Positions 10,523 to 18,217 of a DNA stretch of 64,000 bases are shown one piece after another. A program made the position numbers and the translations under genes. Source of the stretch: Paracoccaceae bacterium (lineage in GTDB: Bacteria; Pseudomonadota; Alphaproteobacteria; Rhodobacterales; Rhodobacteraceae); contig CP075370.1 in assembly GCA_019454225.1 (NCBI GenBank), positions 1,974,001-2,038,000 of the forward strand, given 5' to 3'. Under the pieces are notes generated by a model. It was not told the origin of the DNA. It saw only the letters and a list, made by a program, of their open reading frames with translations, and did no database searches. Within the stretch, counting starts at the first letter, position 1. Every line of letters starts with the position of its first letter.

Positions 10523-11650
10523 ATGCGCGCCGAGACGCAAGCCCATGCCGATGCCATCCGCAAGACGCTGACGCTTCTGGCGCAGCGGATGGACATGGAA
10601 ACCGCGCAGCACCGGCTGGAGGAGTTCGACGCCATGATCGAGGCGCCGGACCTGTGGAACGACCCGGCCAAGGCGCAGAAGCTGATGCGCGAGCGCCAGG
10701 AACTGCTGGACGCGCTGTCGACGTGGCGGCTGCTGGACAGCGGGCTGCGCGACAACCTCGAACTCATCGAACTGGGCGAGGCCGAGGGCGAGGCCGATGT
10801 GGTGGCCGAGGCAGAGGCCGCGCTGAAGGCGCTTGTCGTCACGGCCCGCGAGAAGGAGCTCGAGGCGCTGCTGGATGGCGAGGCCGACGGCAACGACACC
10901 TTCCTCGAGGTCAATGCCGGGGCAGGGGGCACCGAAAGCTGCGACTGGGCGGCCATGCTGGCGCGCATGTACACCCGCTGGGCCGAGAAGAAGGGCTACA
11001 AGGTCGAACTGCAAAGCATGACCGACGGCGAAGAGGCGGGCATCCGCTCGGCCAGCTACAAGATCAGCGGCAAGAACGCCTATGGCTGGCTGAAGTCGGA
11101 ATCGGGCGTGCACCGCCTGGTGCGGATCAGCCCCTATGACAGCGCGGCGCGGCGCCACACGAGCTTCAGCTCGGTCTGGGTCTATCCGGTGATCGACGAC
11201 AACATCGAGATCGTCATCCCCGACAACGAGATCCGCATCGACACCTACCGCTCGTCGGGCGCGGGCGGCCAGCACGTGAACACCACCGATTCCGCCGTCC
11301 GCATCACCCACCTGCCGACGAACATCGTCGTCACCTCCAGCATGAAGTCGCAGCACCAGAACCGCGAGATCGCGATGAACGCGCTGCGGTCGCGGCTCTA
11401 CCAGATGGAACTGGACAAGCGGAACGCCGCGATCAACGCCGCCTACGAGAACAAGGGCGAGGCGGGCTGGGGCAACCAGATCCGCAGCTATGTGCTGCAG
11501 CCCTACCAGATGGTGAAGGACCTGCGGACCGGGGTGGAAACCAGCGATACGCAGGGCGTGCTCGACGGCGACCTCGACCGCTTCATGGCCGCGACCCTGG
11601 CCATGGACGTGGCCGGCAAGAGCCGCGCCGAGGCGCAGGCCGAGGGCTGA
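10523..11650 (+). CDS. prfB: Peptide chain release factor 2
   Basis: 375 aa. RF2 terminates translation at UGA and UAA. The GGQ catalytic motif is visible in [12 protein letters not shown]. The stop-codon reading tripeptide, SPF in E. coli RF2, is SPY here ([14 protein letters not shown]), a variant I believe is usual in alphaproteobacteria. The frame is continuous from ATG 10523, with AGGA at 10510-10513, so there is no programmed +1 frameshift of the E. coli kind. It follows mrcA by 85 bases in the same direction. Confidence 0.97.
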   Translation: MRAETQAHADAIRKTLTLLAQRMDMETAQHRLEEFDAMIEAPDLWNDPAKAQKLMRERQELLDALSTWRLLDSGLRDNLELIELGEAEGEADVVAEAEAALKALVVTAREKELEALLDGEADGNDTFLEVNAGAGGTESCDWAAMLARMYTRWAEKKGYKVELQSMTDGEEAGIRSASYKISGKNAYGWLKSESGVHRLVRISPYDSAARRHTSFSSVWVYPVIDDNIEIVIPDNEIRIDTYRSSGAGGQHVNTTDSAVRITHLPTNIVVTSSMKSQHQNREIAMNALRSRLYQMELDKRNAAINAAYENKGEAGWGNQIRSYVLQPYQMVKDLRTGVETSDTQGVLDGDLDRFMAATLAMDVAGKSRAEAQAEG

Positions 11651-11735
11651 GGCCGCAGCCAAGCTGCATTGCATTCGCATCTTTGCGGCGGGCGCCGCGC
11701 GGCGCTATCGTGATCCCGAGGAGAGGGAGAACCGC

Positions 11736-12503
11736 ATGTCCGCACCGGCGCCCGCACCACCCGCCACCGTCCGCTTCGTCACCGCCCGCGATCTGGCCGA
11801 CAGCCTGCGCGCGGGCTGGCAGGATTTCCGGCGCGCGCCGGCCTTCGGGCTTTTCTTTGCGGCCGTCTACGTGGCCGGGGGATGGCTGATCTTCTGGGCG
11901 CTGACGACCAAGGGCGCGCTCTGGTGGACCCTGCCTGCCGCCGCGGGCTTTCCGATCCTCGGCCCGTTCGTCGCCTGCGGCCTCTACGAGGTGTCGCGCC
12001 GGATCGAGGCGGGCGAGCGGCTGGACTGGCCGGGCGTGCTGGGCGTGGTGCTGCGCCAGAAGGACCGCCAGATCCCGGCGATGGCGGCCGTGGTGGTGGT
12101 GTTCTTCCTGTTCTGGAACTTCCTCGCGCACATGATCTTTGCGCTGTTCCTGGGCCTGTCCACGATGACCAACGTCACCTCGTCGCTGGCGGTGTTCCTG
12201 ACGCGCGAGGGCGTCATGATGCTGACGGTCGGCACCATGGTGGGCGCGGTCTTCGCCGGAACGCTCTATGCGCTGACGGTGGTCAGCCTGCCGATGCTGC
12301 TGGACCGCGAGGTGGATTTCGTGACGGCGATGATCACCAGCGTCTCGGTCGTGCTGGCCAATCCGCTGGTCATGGGGCTGTGGGGGGCGGGGATCGCGCT
12401 GTCGCTGTTCGTGGCGATGCTGCCCTGGTTCCTGGGGCTGTTCGTCGTGCTGCCGGTGCTTGGCCATGCCAGCTGGCACGTCTATCGCCGCGCGCTCGAC
12501 TGA
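11736..12503 (+). CDS. DUF2189 integral membrane protein
   Basis: 255 aa with about six hydrophobic segments (roughly residues 30-65, 75-90, 115-145, 160-190, 200-225 and 225-250). The sequence fits the DUF2189 / COG5473 family, whose members are predicted inner-membrane proteins of unknown function. A GAGGGAG ribosome binding site lies just upstream. It follows prfB by 85 bases, and a GC-rich stem with a T run follows it before tRNA-Glu. No function is assigned; membership is judged by overall pattern. Confidence 0.85.
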   Translation: MSAPAPAPPATVRFVTARDLADSLRAGWQDFRRAPAFGLFFAAVYVAGGWLIFWALTTKGALWWTLPAAAGFPILGPFVACGLYEVSRRIEAGERLDWPGVLGVVLRQKDRQIPAMAAVVVVFFLFWNFLAHMIFALFLGLSTMTNVTSSLAVFLTREGVMMLTVGTMVGAVFAGTLYALTVVSLPMLLDREVDFVTAMITSVSVVLANPLVMGLWGAGIALSLFVAMLPWFLGLFVVLPVLGHASWHVYRRALD

Positions 12504-12512
12504 CGCGGCGGG

Positions 12513-12546
12513 GCGCCGCGCGGCCGCGTCGCGGGCGCGCATTTTT
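12513..12546 (+). terminator. Possible intrinsic terminator after DUF2189 gene
   Basis: A GC-rich imperfect stem (GCGCC at 12513-12517 against GGCGC at 12534-12538, with complementary CGCG inside) is followed by TTTTT at 12542-12546. The stem has mismatches, so confidence is low. Its position between a stop codon and a tRNA gene is right. Confidence 0.4.
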
Positions 12547-12597
12547 CCCCTTGCACCCCGCCGCCCCCCCCGCTAGATACCCGCCACACCGAAGCGC

Positions 12598-12672
12598 GGC
12601 CCGTTCGTCTATCGGTTAGGACACCAGGTTTTCAACCTGGGAAGAGGGGTTCGACTCCCCTACGGGCTGCCA
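12598..12672 (+). tRNA. tRNA-Glu (anticodon UUC)
   Basis: A 75-nt cloverleaf including an encoded CCA (12670-12672). The acceptor arms are GGCCCGT and ACGGGCT. The anticodon stem is CCAGG/CCTGG with loop TTTTCAA, giving anticodon UUC at 12631-12633. The T arm is AGGGG-TTCGACT-CCCCT. The Glu-typical D arm with GGTTAGGAC is present. It sits at the left edge of an accessory patch with lower GC. tRNA 3' ends are common integration sites, but no second copy of this 3' end was found downstream in the window. Confidence 0.97.
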
Positions 12673-12868
12673 CTTCCTTCTGTAAGTCATTGGTTTTGCT
12701 GCGCATTTTCTAAGCGCCAAAATCCTACTACAGAACTGCTACAACGAAAAATCAGCCCCTTTTGCCCGCCGAAGCGCGGGGGCCCGTTGCGCATTCGTGA
12801 ATGGCCAGCTTGCCCCAATCGCCGCCTGCGCTGCACAATGCGGCGAAGGATCGGTCGAAGGGATTGGC
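12673..12868 (+). other. AT-richer spacer after tRNA-Glu, probable remnant of an integrated element
   Basis: These 196 bases contain stretches such as TCATTGGTTTTGCTGCGC and ATTTTCTAAGCGCCAAAATC and are clearly less GC-rich than either flank. No convincing gene is seen. They probably contain the promoter for the HNH gene. A weak in-frame GTG at 12797 could extend that gene, but it has no ribosome binding site. Confidence 0.5.
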
Positions 12869-13513
12869 ATGAGGGACGATTTCAAACAAGCCGAAGTAGC
12901 GAAGCTTGCACGACAAAGCGGCTATGTCTGTTCGAACCCTTCGTGTCGAAGGGCGACGGTCGGACCAGACGGCGACGGTGGAAGCGCGAGTATCGGAGTT
13001 GCCGCACACATCGCTGCCGCGGCGGCAGGCGGGCCAAGGTTTGACCCTACTATGACGCCGGAACGGCGGTCATCTATCGAAAATGGCATATGGCTTTGCC
13101 AGACGTGCAGCCGCCTGATCGACACCGATGTTTCTAGCCATCCTGCCGATACGCTTGTCGAATGGAAGAGGCTGTCAGAAATCCAAGCATACCTTGCACT
13201 AAGAAATCTTGAAGTTGTTCGGTCGCGCAACTTCAAAGACCTTGAACGCAAGATGCCCGAACTAATCGCAGAAATGCGGCAGGACATACAGAAACACCCT
13301 TTCGCGCGCGAGATAGTTATCATGTCGAAAGAATGGATCTACAACGGGTCCGGGAAGATGATCTTTTTTTACTACTTCGAAGAACATGAACACCTTCGGG
13401 AAAAGATGAAAATCTGCGAAAACTACGGGGCCGTTGTGAACATTACTTTCAACAACGTTGACAGGTATGAGTTCACCGAAGATTTCGCCGAATATCTCGA
13501 AAACCCCAACTGA
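12869..13513 (+). CDS. HNH-nuclease-like protein with distinct C-terminal domain, possible defence gene
   Basis: 214 aa. The N-terminal half has an HNH-type zinc-bound beta-beta-alpha core: CSNPSC (Cys21, Cys26), VAAHIAAA (His47), then ENGIWLCQTCSRLID (Asn72, Cys77, Cys80). This AAHI/GIWLC pattern is found in HNH nucleases that accompany various defence and STAND-type proteins. The C-terminal half (about 128-212) is different: MPELIAEMRQDI, FFYYFEEHEHL, then NVDRYEFTEDFAEYL, possibly a winged-helix-like sensor or binding domain. ATG at 12869 has AAGGGA upstream. Codon use is visibly more AT-rich than the neighbours, and it lies right after tRNA-Glu, which suggests horizontal gain. The nuclease assignment is by motif; the defence role is inference. 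Confidence 0.7.
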   Translation: MRDDFKQAEVAKLARQSGYVCSNPSCRRATVGPDGDGGSASIGVAAHIAAAAAGGPRFDPTMTPERRSSIENGIWLCQTCSRLIDTDVSSHPADTLVEWKRLSEIQAYLALRNLEVVRSRNFKDLERKMPELIAEMRQDIQKHPFAREIVIMSKEWIYNGSGKMIFFYYFEEHEHLREKMKICENYGAVVNITFNNVDRYEFTEDFAEYLENPN

Positions 13514-13530
13514 ATACGACAACCGCAATG

Positions 13531-13556
13531 AAAAAAGCCGCCCCCGAAGGGACGGC
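13531..13556 (-). terminator. Intrinsic terminator, minus strand
   Basis: On the minus strand a stem of GCCG-TCCC and GGGG-CGGC (13537-13556, one internal mismatch, tetraloop TTCG) is followed by six T (complement of A 13531-13536). It would stop transcription coming from the right, 28 bases past the stop of the headless frame at 13585. Read on the plus strand it has no good T run, though it could also end the HNH transcript. Confidence 0.75.
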
Positions 13557-13584
13557 AGTTGCTTCCTATTGGCCTTGAGGAAGA

Positions 13585-13899
13585 TCAGCAGGCCTCGGCG
13601 TAGAGGCCCACAAGGGCCGCGCCGGGGGCGATGCCCGCAGCGGTGCAGGCCTGGCGCAGGGTGGCCCCTGCGGCGACCCGCAGCACGGCGAGCGGCGGGA
13701 AATCGGGCCGCCCTGCCCCTGCCAGCCAGGCGACGTGCCGCGCCCGTCCGGGCGGCGGTCGCCGGCGCTTCGGCCCGGTCCGTCCGGGCGCATGATCCCG
13801 AGCCGGCAGGAACGGGGCAGGCGCGCCCGCGATGGCCTCGGCGGCGCGCGCGGTCGCCCGGCGGGTGCCGTGGTCCCGCCGCCGATTCGTCCCCCGTGG
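13585..13899 (-). pseudogene. Headless minus-strand reading frame, unrecognised
   Basis: A frame ending in TGA (13587-13585) stays open back to an in-frame TAA at 13902-13900. It contains no ATG and only internal GTG codons near its end (13686, 13611). The last 50 residues look protein-like (for example FPPLAVLRVAAGATLRQACT and ending GLYAEAC), with a C/G bias at third positions, and a good minus-strand terminator follows. The upstream part is Arg/Pro-rich and looks less genuine. The best reading is the tail of a gene whose start was lost, but an unknown small gene or a chance open frame in GC-rich DNA cannot be excluded. No family is recognised. Confidence 0.3.
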
Positions 13900-14103
13900 T
13901 TAACGCCATCCTGCCCATCCGCGCGTCGGGACAGATGCCAGACGCATGCCAGACGCGGGCCAGACGTGTGCCAGCATCGGAAAACCATGCCGGAACAGCG
14001 GGTTGCCCGGCCGTTCGGTGCCCTCTGGCCGACCCGGCCCCGCCACCCCCGCTTCCCTCTCCCGCGCGGCTCGCATATCCATGGGCCACCGCAGGAGACC
14101 CCG
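13900..14103 (+). other. Intergenic leader of the class V aminotransferase
   Basis: No gene is seen here. Apart from the 11-bp repeat, it holds a Pro/Arg-coding-like GC-rich stretch and CAGGAGACC (about 14092-14100), a usable ribosome binding site just before ATG 14104. Confidence 0.5.
13936..13979 (+). repeat. Four tandem 11-bp units upstream of the class V aminotransferase
   Basis: Units are TGCCAGACGCA (13936), TGCCAGACGCG (13947), GGCCAGACGTG (13958) and a degenerate TGCCAGCATCG (13969). The 11-bp period places the shared GCCAGACG core on one face of the helix, as in iterated regulator sites. The repeat ends 124 bases before the start codon at 14104. No regulator is assigned. Confidence 0.7.
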
Positions 14104-15333
14104 ATGCAGCACCCCCCCGCCGTCCGCCCCGCCACCCTGTCCGCCGGCCGCACCTATCTGGCGATTCCCGGTCCCTCGGTCATGCCGGACCGCGTGCTGG
14201 CGGCAATGCACCGCGCCGCCCCCAACATCTATGCGGGCGGGCTGCATGACCTCGTGGCGGGTCTCTGGGACGACCTGCGCGCCGTGGCGATGACGCGCCA
14301 CCACGTCGCGGCCTATATCGGCAACGGCCACGCCGGGTGGGAAGCCGCCAACACCAATCTTTTTTCCCGTGGGGACAAGGCCCTGGTGCTGGCCACGGGC
14401 CGTTTCGGCAACGGCTGGGCCGACAGCGCCCGGGCGATCGGGGTCGAGGTGGAACTGCTGGATTTCGGCCGGTCCGCCCCGGTCGACATGGCCCGCGTCG
14501 AGGCCGCGCTGCGGGCCGACAAGGACCGGAAAATCAAGGCCTTGCTGACCACCCATGTCGATACCTCATCGTCGGTCCGCACCGATATCGCGGCGCTGCG
14601 CCGCCTGCTGGACAGCACCGACCACCCGGCGCTGCTCTGCGTCGACAGCATCGCCTCGCTGGGCTGCGACGAATTCCGGATGGACGACTGGGGGGTCGAC
14701 CTGATGGTTGCCGCCAGCCAGAAGGGCCTGATGACGCCGCCCGGCATGGCGTTTGTCTGGTTCAGCGACAAGGCCCGGAAATCCTGCGAGAATTCCGACC
14801 TCCGCACGCCCTATTGGGACTGGCGCCCCCGGGTTTTCGGCACCGAGTTCTGGCAGCATTTCGCGGGCACCGCGCCCACCCATCACCTCTATGGCCTGGC
14901 CGAGGCGCTGACCATGATCCTGCGGGAAGAGGGGCTGGCTGCGGTCTGGGCCCGGCACGAGGTTCTGGCCCGGGCGGTCTGGGCTGCCTTCGATGTCTGG
15001 GCCACGGGCAACCCCGCGATTTCGCTGAACGTTTCCGATCCGGCGGATCGCGGCCGGTCGGTCACGGCGGCCCGCCTCGGCAGCCCCGACGCGACCCGCC
15101 TGCGCGACTGGACGGAACAGCAGGCGGGCGTGACGCTGGGCATCGGCCTCGGCATGGCCGCCCCCGGCGACCCGGCCTGGCACGGCTTCCTGCGGGTGGC
15201 CCACATGGGCCATGTGAACGCCCACATGACGCTCGGGGTGCTGGGGGTGATGGAGGCGGGCCTTGCCGCGCTGGGCATCCCGCACGGGGCGGGCGGCGTT
15301 CAGGCTGCCACCCGCGTCGTGGCCGGGGCCTAA
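14104..15333 (+). CDS. Class V PLP-dependent aminotransferase (alanine/serine-glyoxylate aminotransferase-like)
   Basis: 409 aa. It has the class V features of the AGT/SGAT/PucG group: an N-terminal YLAIPGPSVMPDRVLAAM segment, IGNGHAGWEAANTNL, VDSIASLGCDEF with the PLP-binding Asp, and AASQKGLMTPPG with the Schiff-base lysine. Enzymes of this group transfer amino groups from alanine, serine or (S)-ureidoglycine to glyoxylate. No ureide or serine-cycle genes are nearby, so the amino donor is left open. ATG 14104 is preceded by GGAG. Confidence 0.9.
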   Translation: MQHPPAVRPATLSAGRTYLAIPGPSVMPDRVLAAMHRAAPNIYAGGLHDLVAGLWDDLRAVAMTRHHVAAYIGNGHAGWEAANTNLFSRGDKALVLATGRFGNGWADSARAIGVEVELLDFGRSAPVDMARVEAALRADKDRKIKALLTTHVDTSSSVRTDIAALRRLLDSTDHPALLCVDSIASLGCDEFRMDDWGVDLMVAASQKGLMTPPGMAFVWFSDKARKSCENSDLRTPYWDWRPRVFGTEFWQHFAGTAPTHHLYGLAEALTMILREEGLAAVWARHEVLARAVWAAFDVWATGNPAISLNVSDPADRGRSVTAARLGSPDATRLRDWTEQQAGVTLGIGLGMAAPGDPAWHGFLRVAHMGHVNAHMTLGVLGVMEAGLAALGIPHGAGGVQAATRVVAGA

Positions 15334-15429
15334 CGCCGCCATCACGGTGCCGCGATCCGGGCCGCGGGCTGAAACCGGCGGGCCGCGGCGCGCGTATCAT
15401 CGGGCAGGTCATCCGCACGGAGTTTCCGC

Positions 15430-16077
15430 ATGCCCGCCCGCATCCTGCTTGTCGCCCTGGTGCTGTTGCTGTCGGCCCCGGCCCGGGCCGCCGGCCCCGT
15501 GGACTTCGGTGCCTGGACGGAACAGCGTTTCTCGCTGTTCTCGCCCGCGCTGTTCCGGCAGGGGGCGGACCGTGTTGCGGTGCGGGCGGACCGGTCCGTC
15601 TCGCTGATCTGGCGGGCGCTGCCCGCGCCGTTCTGGCCTGCCCGCAGCGCCCGCTGGACCTGGGACGTGACGCAGGGCGTGCCTGCGACGGACCTGACCG
15701 TGAAGGGCGGGGATGACCGCAACCTGGCGCTCTACTTCGTCTTCATGCCCGAGGATCGCGCCCGCGCCTTCGGCAGCCGCCCGAACCTGCGGCGGCTTCT
15801 GGGCGAGGATCAGGCGCGCGTGCTGGTCTATGTGCGGGGCGGCGATGCCGCGCGCGGCGCGGTCCTGCCGTCGGCCTATCTGGGGGCACGGGGGCGGACG
15901 GTCGTGCTGCGCGGGCCTGAAACGGGGCGGTTTTCCGAGACGGTCGATCTGGCCGCCGACCATGCCCGCGCCTTTGGCGGGCCGCCCATGGCATTGGTGG
16001 GCCTCGCGATTTCAGCCGACAGCGACGACACCGCAACCCTGATCGAGGCCAGCCTTTCGGGCCTGCGCATCGACTGA
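15430..16077 (+). CDS. DUF3047 domain exported protein
   Basis: 215 aa with a Sec signal peptide (hydrophobic residues 4-20, ending ARAA). The mature part fits the DUF3047 family: VDFGAWTEQRF at the start, then SLIWRALP, WTWDV, GDDRNLALYFVF and a C-terminal VGLAISADSDDT segment. The family is periplasmic or secreted in proteobacteria and has no established function. It stands alone, convergent with the lyxose isomerase gene 14 bases away. Confidence 0.85.
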   Translation: MPARILLVALVLLLSAPARAAGPVDFGAWTEQRFSLFSPALFRQGADRVAVRADRSVSLIWRALPAPFWPARSARWTWDVTQGVPATDLTVKGGDDRNLALYFVFMPEDRARAFGSRPNLRRLLGEDQARVLVYVRGGDAARGAVLPSAYLGARGRTVVLRGPETGRFSETVDLAADHARAFGGPPMALVGLAISADSDDTATLIEASLSGLRID

Positions 16078-16091
16078 CAGGCGGCGATGGA

Positions 16092-16775
16092 TCAGCCCAG
16101 CCAGCGGTCGTAGTCCGAGACAAGCAGGTGCAGCGGCGCCTCGTCCTCTTCGATCTCGGCGAAACGGCCGATGGGGTCGCGGAAGATGTTGTCGGTCAGG
16201 TCGTCGTTGACGGTGCTGACCTCGCCGATCAGCACATCGCCCCCCTCGCCCCAGAAGGCATGCCAGTCGCCGGGCATCAGGGTGACGCTTTCGCCCGGGG
16301 CCAGGCGAAGCTTCTCGCCCGGGGCATAGCTGCGCGCCAACCCGTCGCACAGCACGCTGCCGCCCCGGTCGGCGGCAAACCCGCCCCGGTCGTCGGATCC
16401 GAACAGTTCGATCACCAGCGTCGCGCCGCCGCGGTTGATGATGTCTTCCGCCTTGATGACATGGGTGTGCATCGGCGACAGCTGATCCTGCCGCGAGATC
16501 AGCAGCTTTTCGGCATAGGCCATGCCGCGGCCGGCGGTCAGGTCGTCCAGCCGTCCGTTGCGCAGGGTGAACAGGAACAGGCCCAACCGGTCGAAATCGC
16601 CCTGGCCATAGTCGGTGATGTCCCACCCCATGCGTGCGGCGGCGATGCGGGTTCCCGGTGCGCGGGCCCGGAACGTGTCGGGCGACCAGTAGGCGAACGG
16701 CGGCAGCACGAAGCCCTGGGCGCGGATCATGGCGTCCGCCTGCGCCATGATGCTGTTGATCCGGCTGCGTTTCAT
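16092..16775 (-). CDS. D-lyxose ketol-isomerase
   Basis: 227 aa cupin-fold sugar isomerase that interconverts D-lyxose and D-xylulose in the cytosol. Visible features are the N-terminal KRSRINSIMAQAD, the metal-binding MHTHVIKAEDIINRGG with two His and the nearby Glu, and later GDWHAFWGEGGD with another metal-binding His. Length matches the family. ATG 16775 overlaps the MATE gene stop (ATGA, 16772-16775), so it is translated from the MATE transcript. An in-frame TTG at 16781 is less likely. No other pentose genes lie nearby. Confidence 0.85.
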   Translation of the reverse strand: MKRSRINSIMAQADAMIRAQGFVLPPFAYWSPDTFRARAPGTRIAAARMGWDITDYGQGDFDRLGLFLFTLRNGRLDDLTAGRGMAYAEKLLISRQDQLSPMHTHVIKAEDIINRGGATLVIELFGSDDRGGFAADRGGSVLCDGLARSYAPGEKLRLAPGESVTLMPGDWHAFWGEGGDVLIGEVSTVNDDLTDNIFRDPIGRFAEIEEDEAPLHLLVSDYDRWLG

Positions 16776-18148
16776 GGACAATCCCCTGCGGTTGCGGGGC
16801 GGAGGTTAGGCCGGTCCGCGCCCGCGCTCAAGCGCGTCAGGCGCAGGAAATGCGCGACCAGCAGGCCGCCCGCGACGATCTGCGCGGCCAGCCATCCGCC
16901 CCAGACACCCGGCACGCCAAGCCCCGCGTCATGCGCCAGAACCCAGGCGGCAGGCAGGCCGAGGCCCCAGAAGCACAGGGTTGACACGCGTGCCGCAGCC
17001 GAACTGGCCGACAGTCCGCGCAGCGCGCCGACCATGGTCGACTGGATCCCGTCGAAAAGCTGCATCGCGGCAAAGACCACGAAGATGACGGCGGCCAGCG
17101 CCACGACCTCGGGGTCGGGGCTGATGGTGGCGGCGATGGCGCGGCCGCCGGCCGCCAGCAGCACCATGGCCCCGCCGAGCCACAGCATCGCCGCAAGAAG
17201 CCCCGACCAGACCACCGGGCGCAGACGGTCGGGTTCACCCGCCCCGCGCGCCTGCGCCACCCGGATCGCGACCGCCTGCGCGATGCCGAGCGGCAGCATG
17301 TAGATCAGGCCGCCCACCGACATCGCCACCTGGTTGGCTGCCAGGGCCACCGCCCCGAACGTGCCGATGATCAGGGTCAGCACGGTCAGCGCGCCGGTCT
17401 CGGCCAGATACATCATGCCCATCGGCGCACCTTCCCGCGCGCCCGCGCGCACCTCGGACCAGTCAAGCCGGCCGCGCAGGCGCAACCTGCGGGTCGAGGG
17501 GGCAAGCCGCCACCAGGCGAGCGCGGCCGCCAGGGCCAGTGTTTCCGCCAGGACCGAGCCGATGCCCGCCCCCGTCAGCCCGAGCGGCGGGATCGGCCCG
17601 GCGCCCCAGATCAGCACATAGTTCAGCGGCACGTTCAGCACGGCGCCGAGATAGGCAAAGGCCGTGCCGATCCAGGGGCGGCCCACCGACTCGAACACCG
17701 ATTTCAGCACGATCAGCATGGCGAAGGGCAGGGTGAAGCCCGCGATCAGGCACCAGTAGGGGAACAGGATCGCCAGCACCTCGGGCGGCTGGCCGAACAG
17801 CGGCAGCAGCGGCCAAGCTGCCACCATGGCCAGCGCGCCTGCGGCCCCCACGAGCGCCCCCAGCACGAGCCCCGCCTTGACCATGGCGGTCAGGCTGCGT
17901 CCGCGCCGCGCACCGAAGGCGGCGCCGATCCGCATGGGCACGCCCGAGATCAGCCCGTAGACCGTGGCACCGACGATGATGGAGAACGAGAACGCAAGGC
18001 CCGCGCCCGCCAGCGGCACGGCCCCCAGCGGTGCCAGCATGATCGTGTCGGTCACGCCCAGCAGGGTGGACGCGGCCATTCCGGCCACGATCGGCAGGGA
18101 AAGGCGCAACGTGCCCGGCATTTCGGCCCGGATCGCGGCGAGGGTCAT
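16772..18148 (-). CDS. MATE family multidrug/toxin exporter
   Basis: 458 aa, 12 hydrophobic segments in two similar halves, the usual MatE layout (for example LPIVAGMAASTLLGVTDTIM in helix 1 and ALAANQVAMSVGGLIYMLP in the second half). MATE proteins exchange Na+ or H+ for cationic drugs or metabolites across the inner membrane. It is transcribed divergently from a TetR repressor, with palindromic operators between, so it is very likely repressed by that protein. The isomerase gene is coupled downstream. Confidence 0.94.
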   Translation of the reverse strand: MTLAAIRAEMPGTLRLSLPIVAGMAASTLLGVTDTIMLAPLGAVPLAGAGLAFSFSIIVGATVYGLISGVPMRIGAAFGARRGRSLTAMVKAGLVLGALVGAAGALAMVAAWPLLPLFGQPPEVLAILFPYWCLIAGFTLPFAMLIVLKSVFESVGRPWIGTAFAYLGAVLNVPLNYVLIWGAGPIPPLGLTGAGIGSVLAETLALAAALAWWRLAPSTRRLRLRGRLDWSEVRAGAREGAPMGMMYLAETGALTVLTLIIGTFGAVALAANQVAMSVGGLIYMLPLGIAQAVAIRVAQARGAGEPDRLRPVVWSGLLAAMLWLGGAMVLLAAGGRAIAATISPDPEVVALAAVIFVVFAAMQLFDGIQSTMVGALRGLSASSAAARVSTLCFWGLGLPAAWVLAHDAGLGVPGVWGGWLAAQIVAGGLLVAHFLRLTRLSAGADRPNLRPATAGDCP

Positions 18149-18166
18149 CTTGCGGGTCTTTCGGTG

Positions 18167-18189
18167 TTCGCATACGGTGTGTATGCGAA
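18167..18189. promoter_or_regulatory. TetR operator 1 (palindrome)
   Basis: A perfect inverted repeat with arms TTCGCATAC (18167-18175) and GTATGCGAA (18181-18189) around a 5-base spacer. It lies 18 bases upstream of the MATE start and is the obvious binding site for the adjacent TetR protein. Confidence 0.85.
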
Positions 18190-18200
18190 ACTCCTAGATC

Positions 18201-18217
18201 ACATACGGATGGTATGT
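18201..18217. promoter_or_regulatory. TetR operator 2, overlapping the tetR start codon
   Basis: Arms ACATAC (18201-18206) and GTATGT (18212-18217) flank a 5-base spacer, matching the inner CATAC/GTATG core of operator 1. The two centres are 31 bp apart, about three helical turns. The right arm includes the ATG of tetR at 18214, implying autorepression. Confidence 0.75.

Noticed and set aside
10500-10600. Programmed +1 frameshift site in prfB
   Set aside because: No in-frame UGA or slippery CUU near codon 25; the frame is continuous.
12640-14103. A full integrative element bounded by att sites at tRNA-Glu
   Set aside because: No integrase gene and no second copy of the tRNA 3' end were found; at most a remnant remains.
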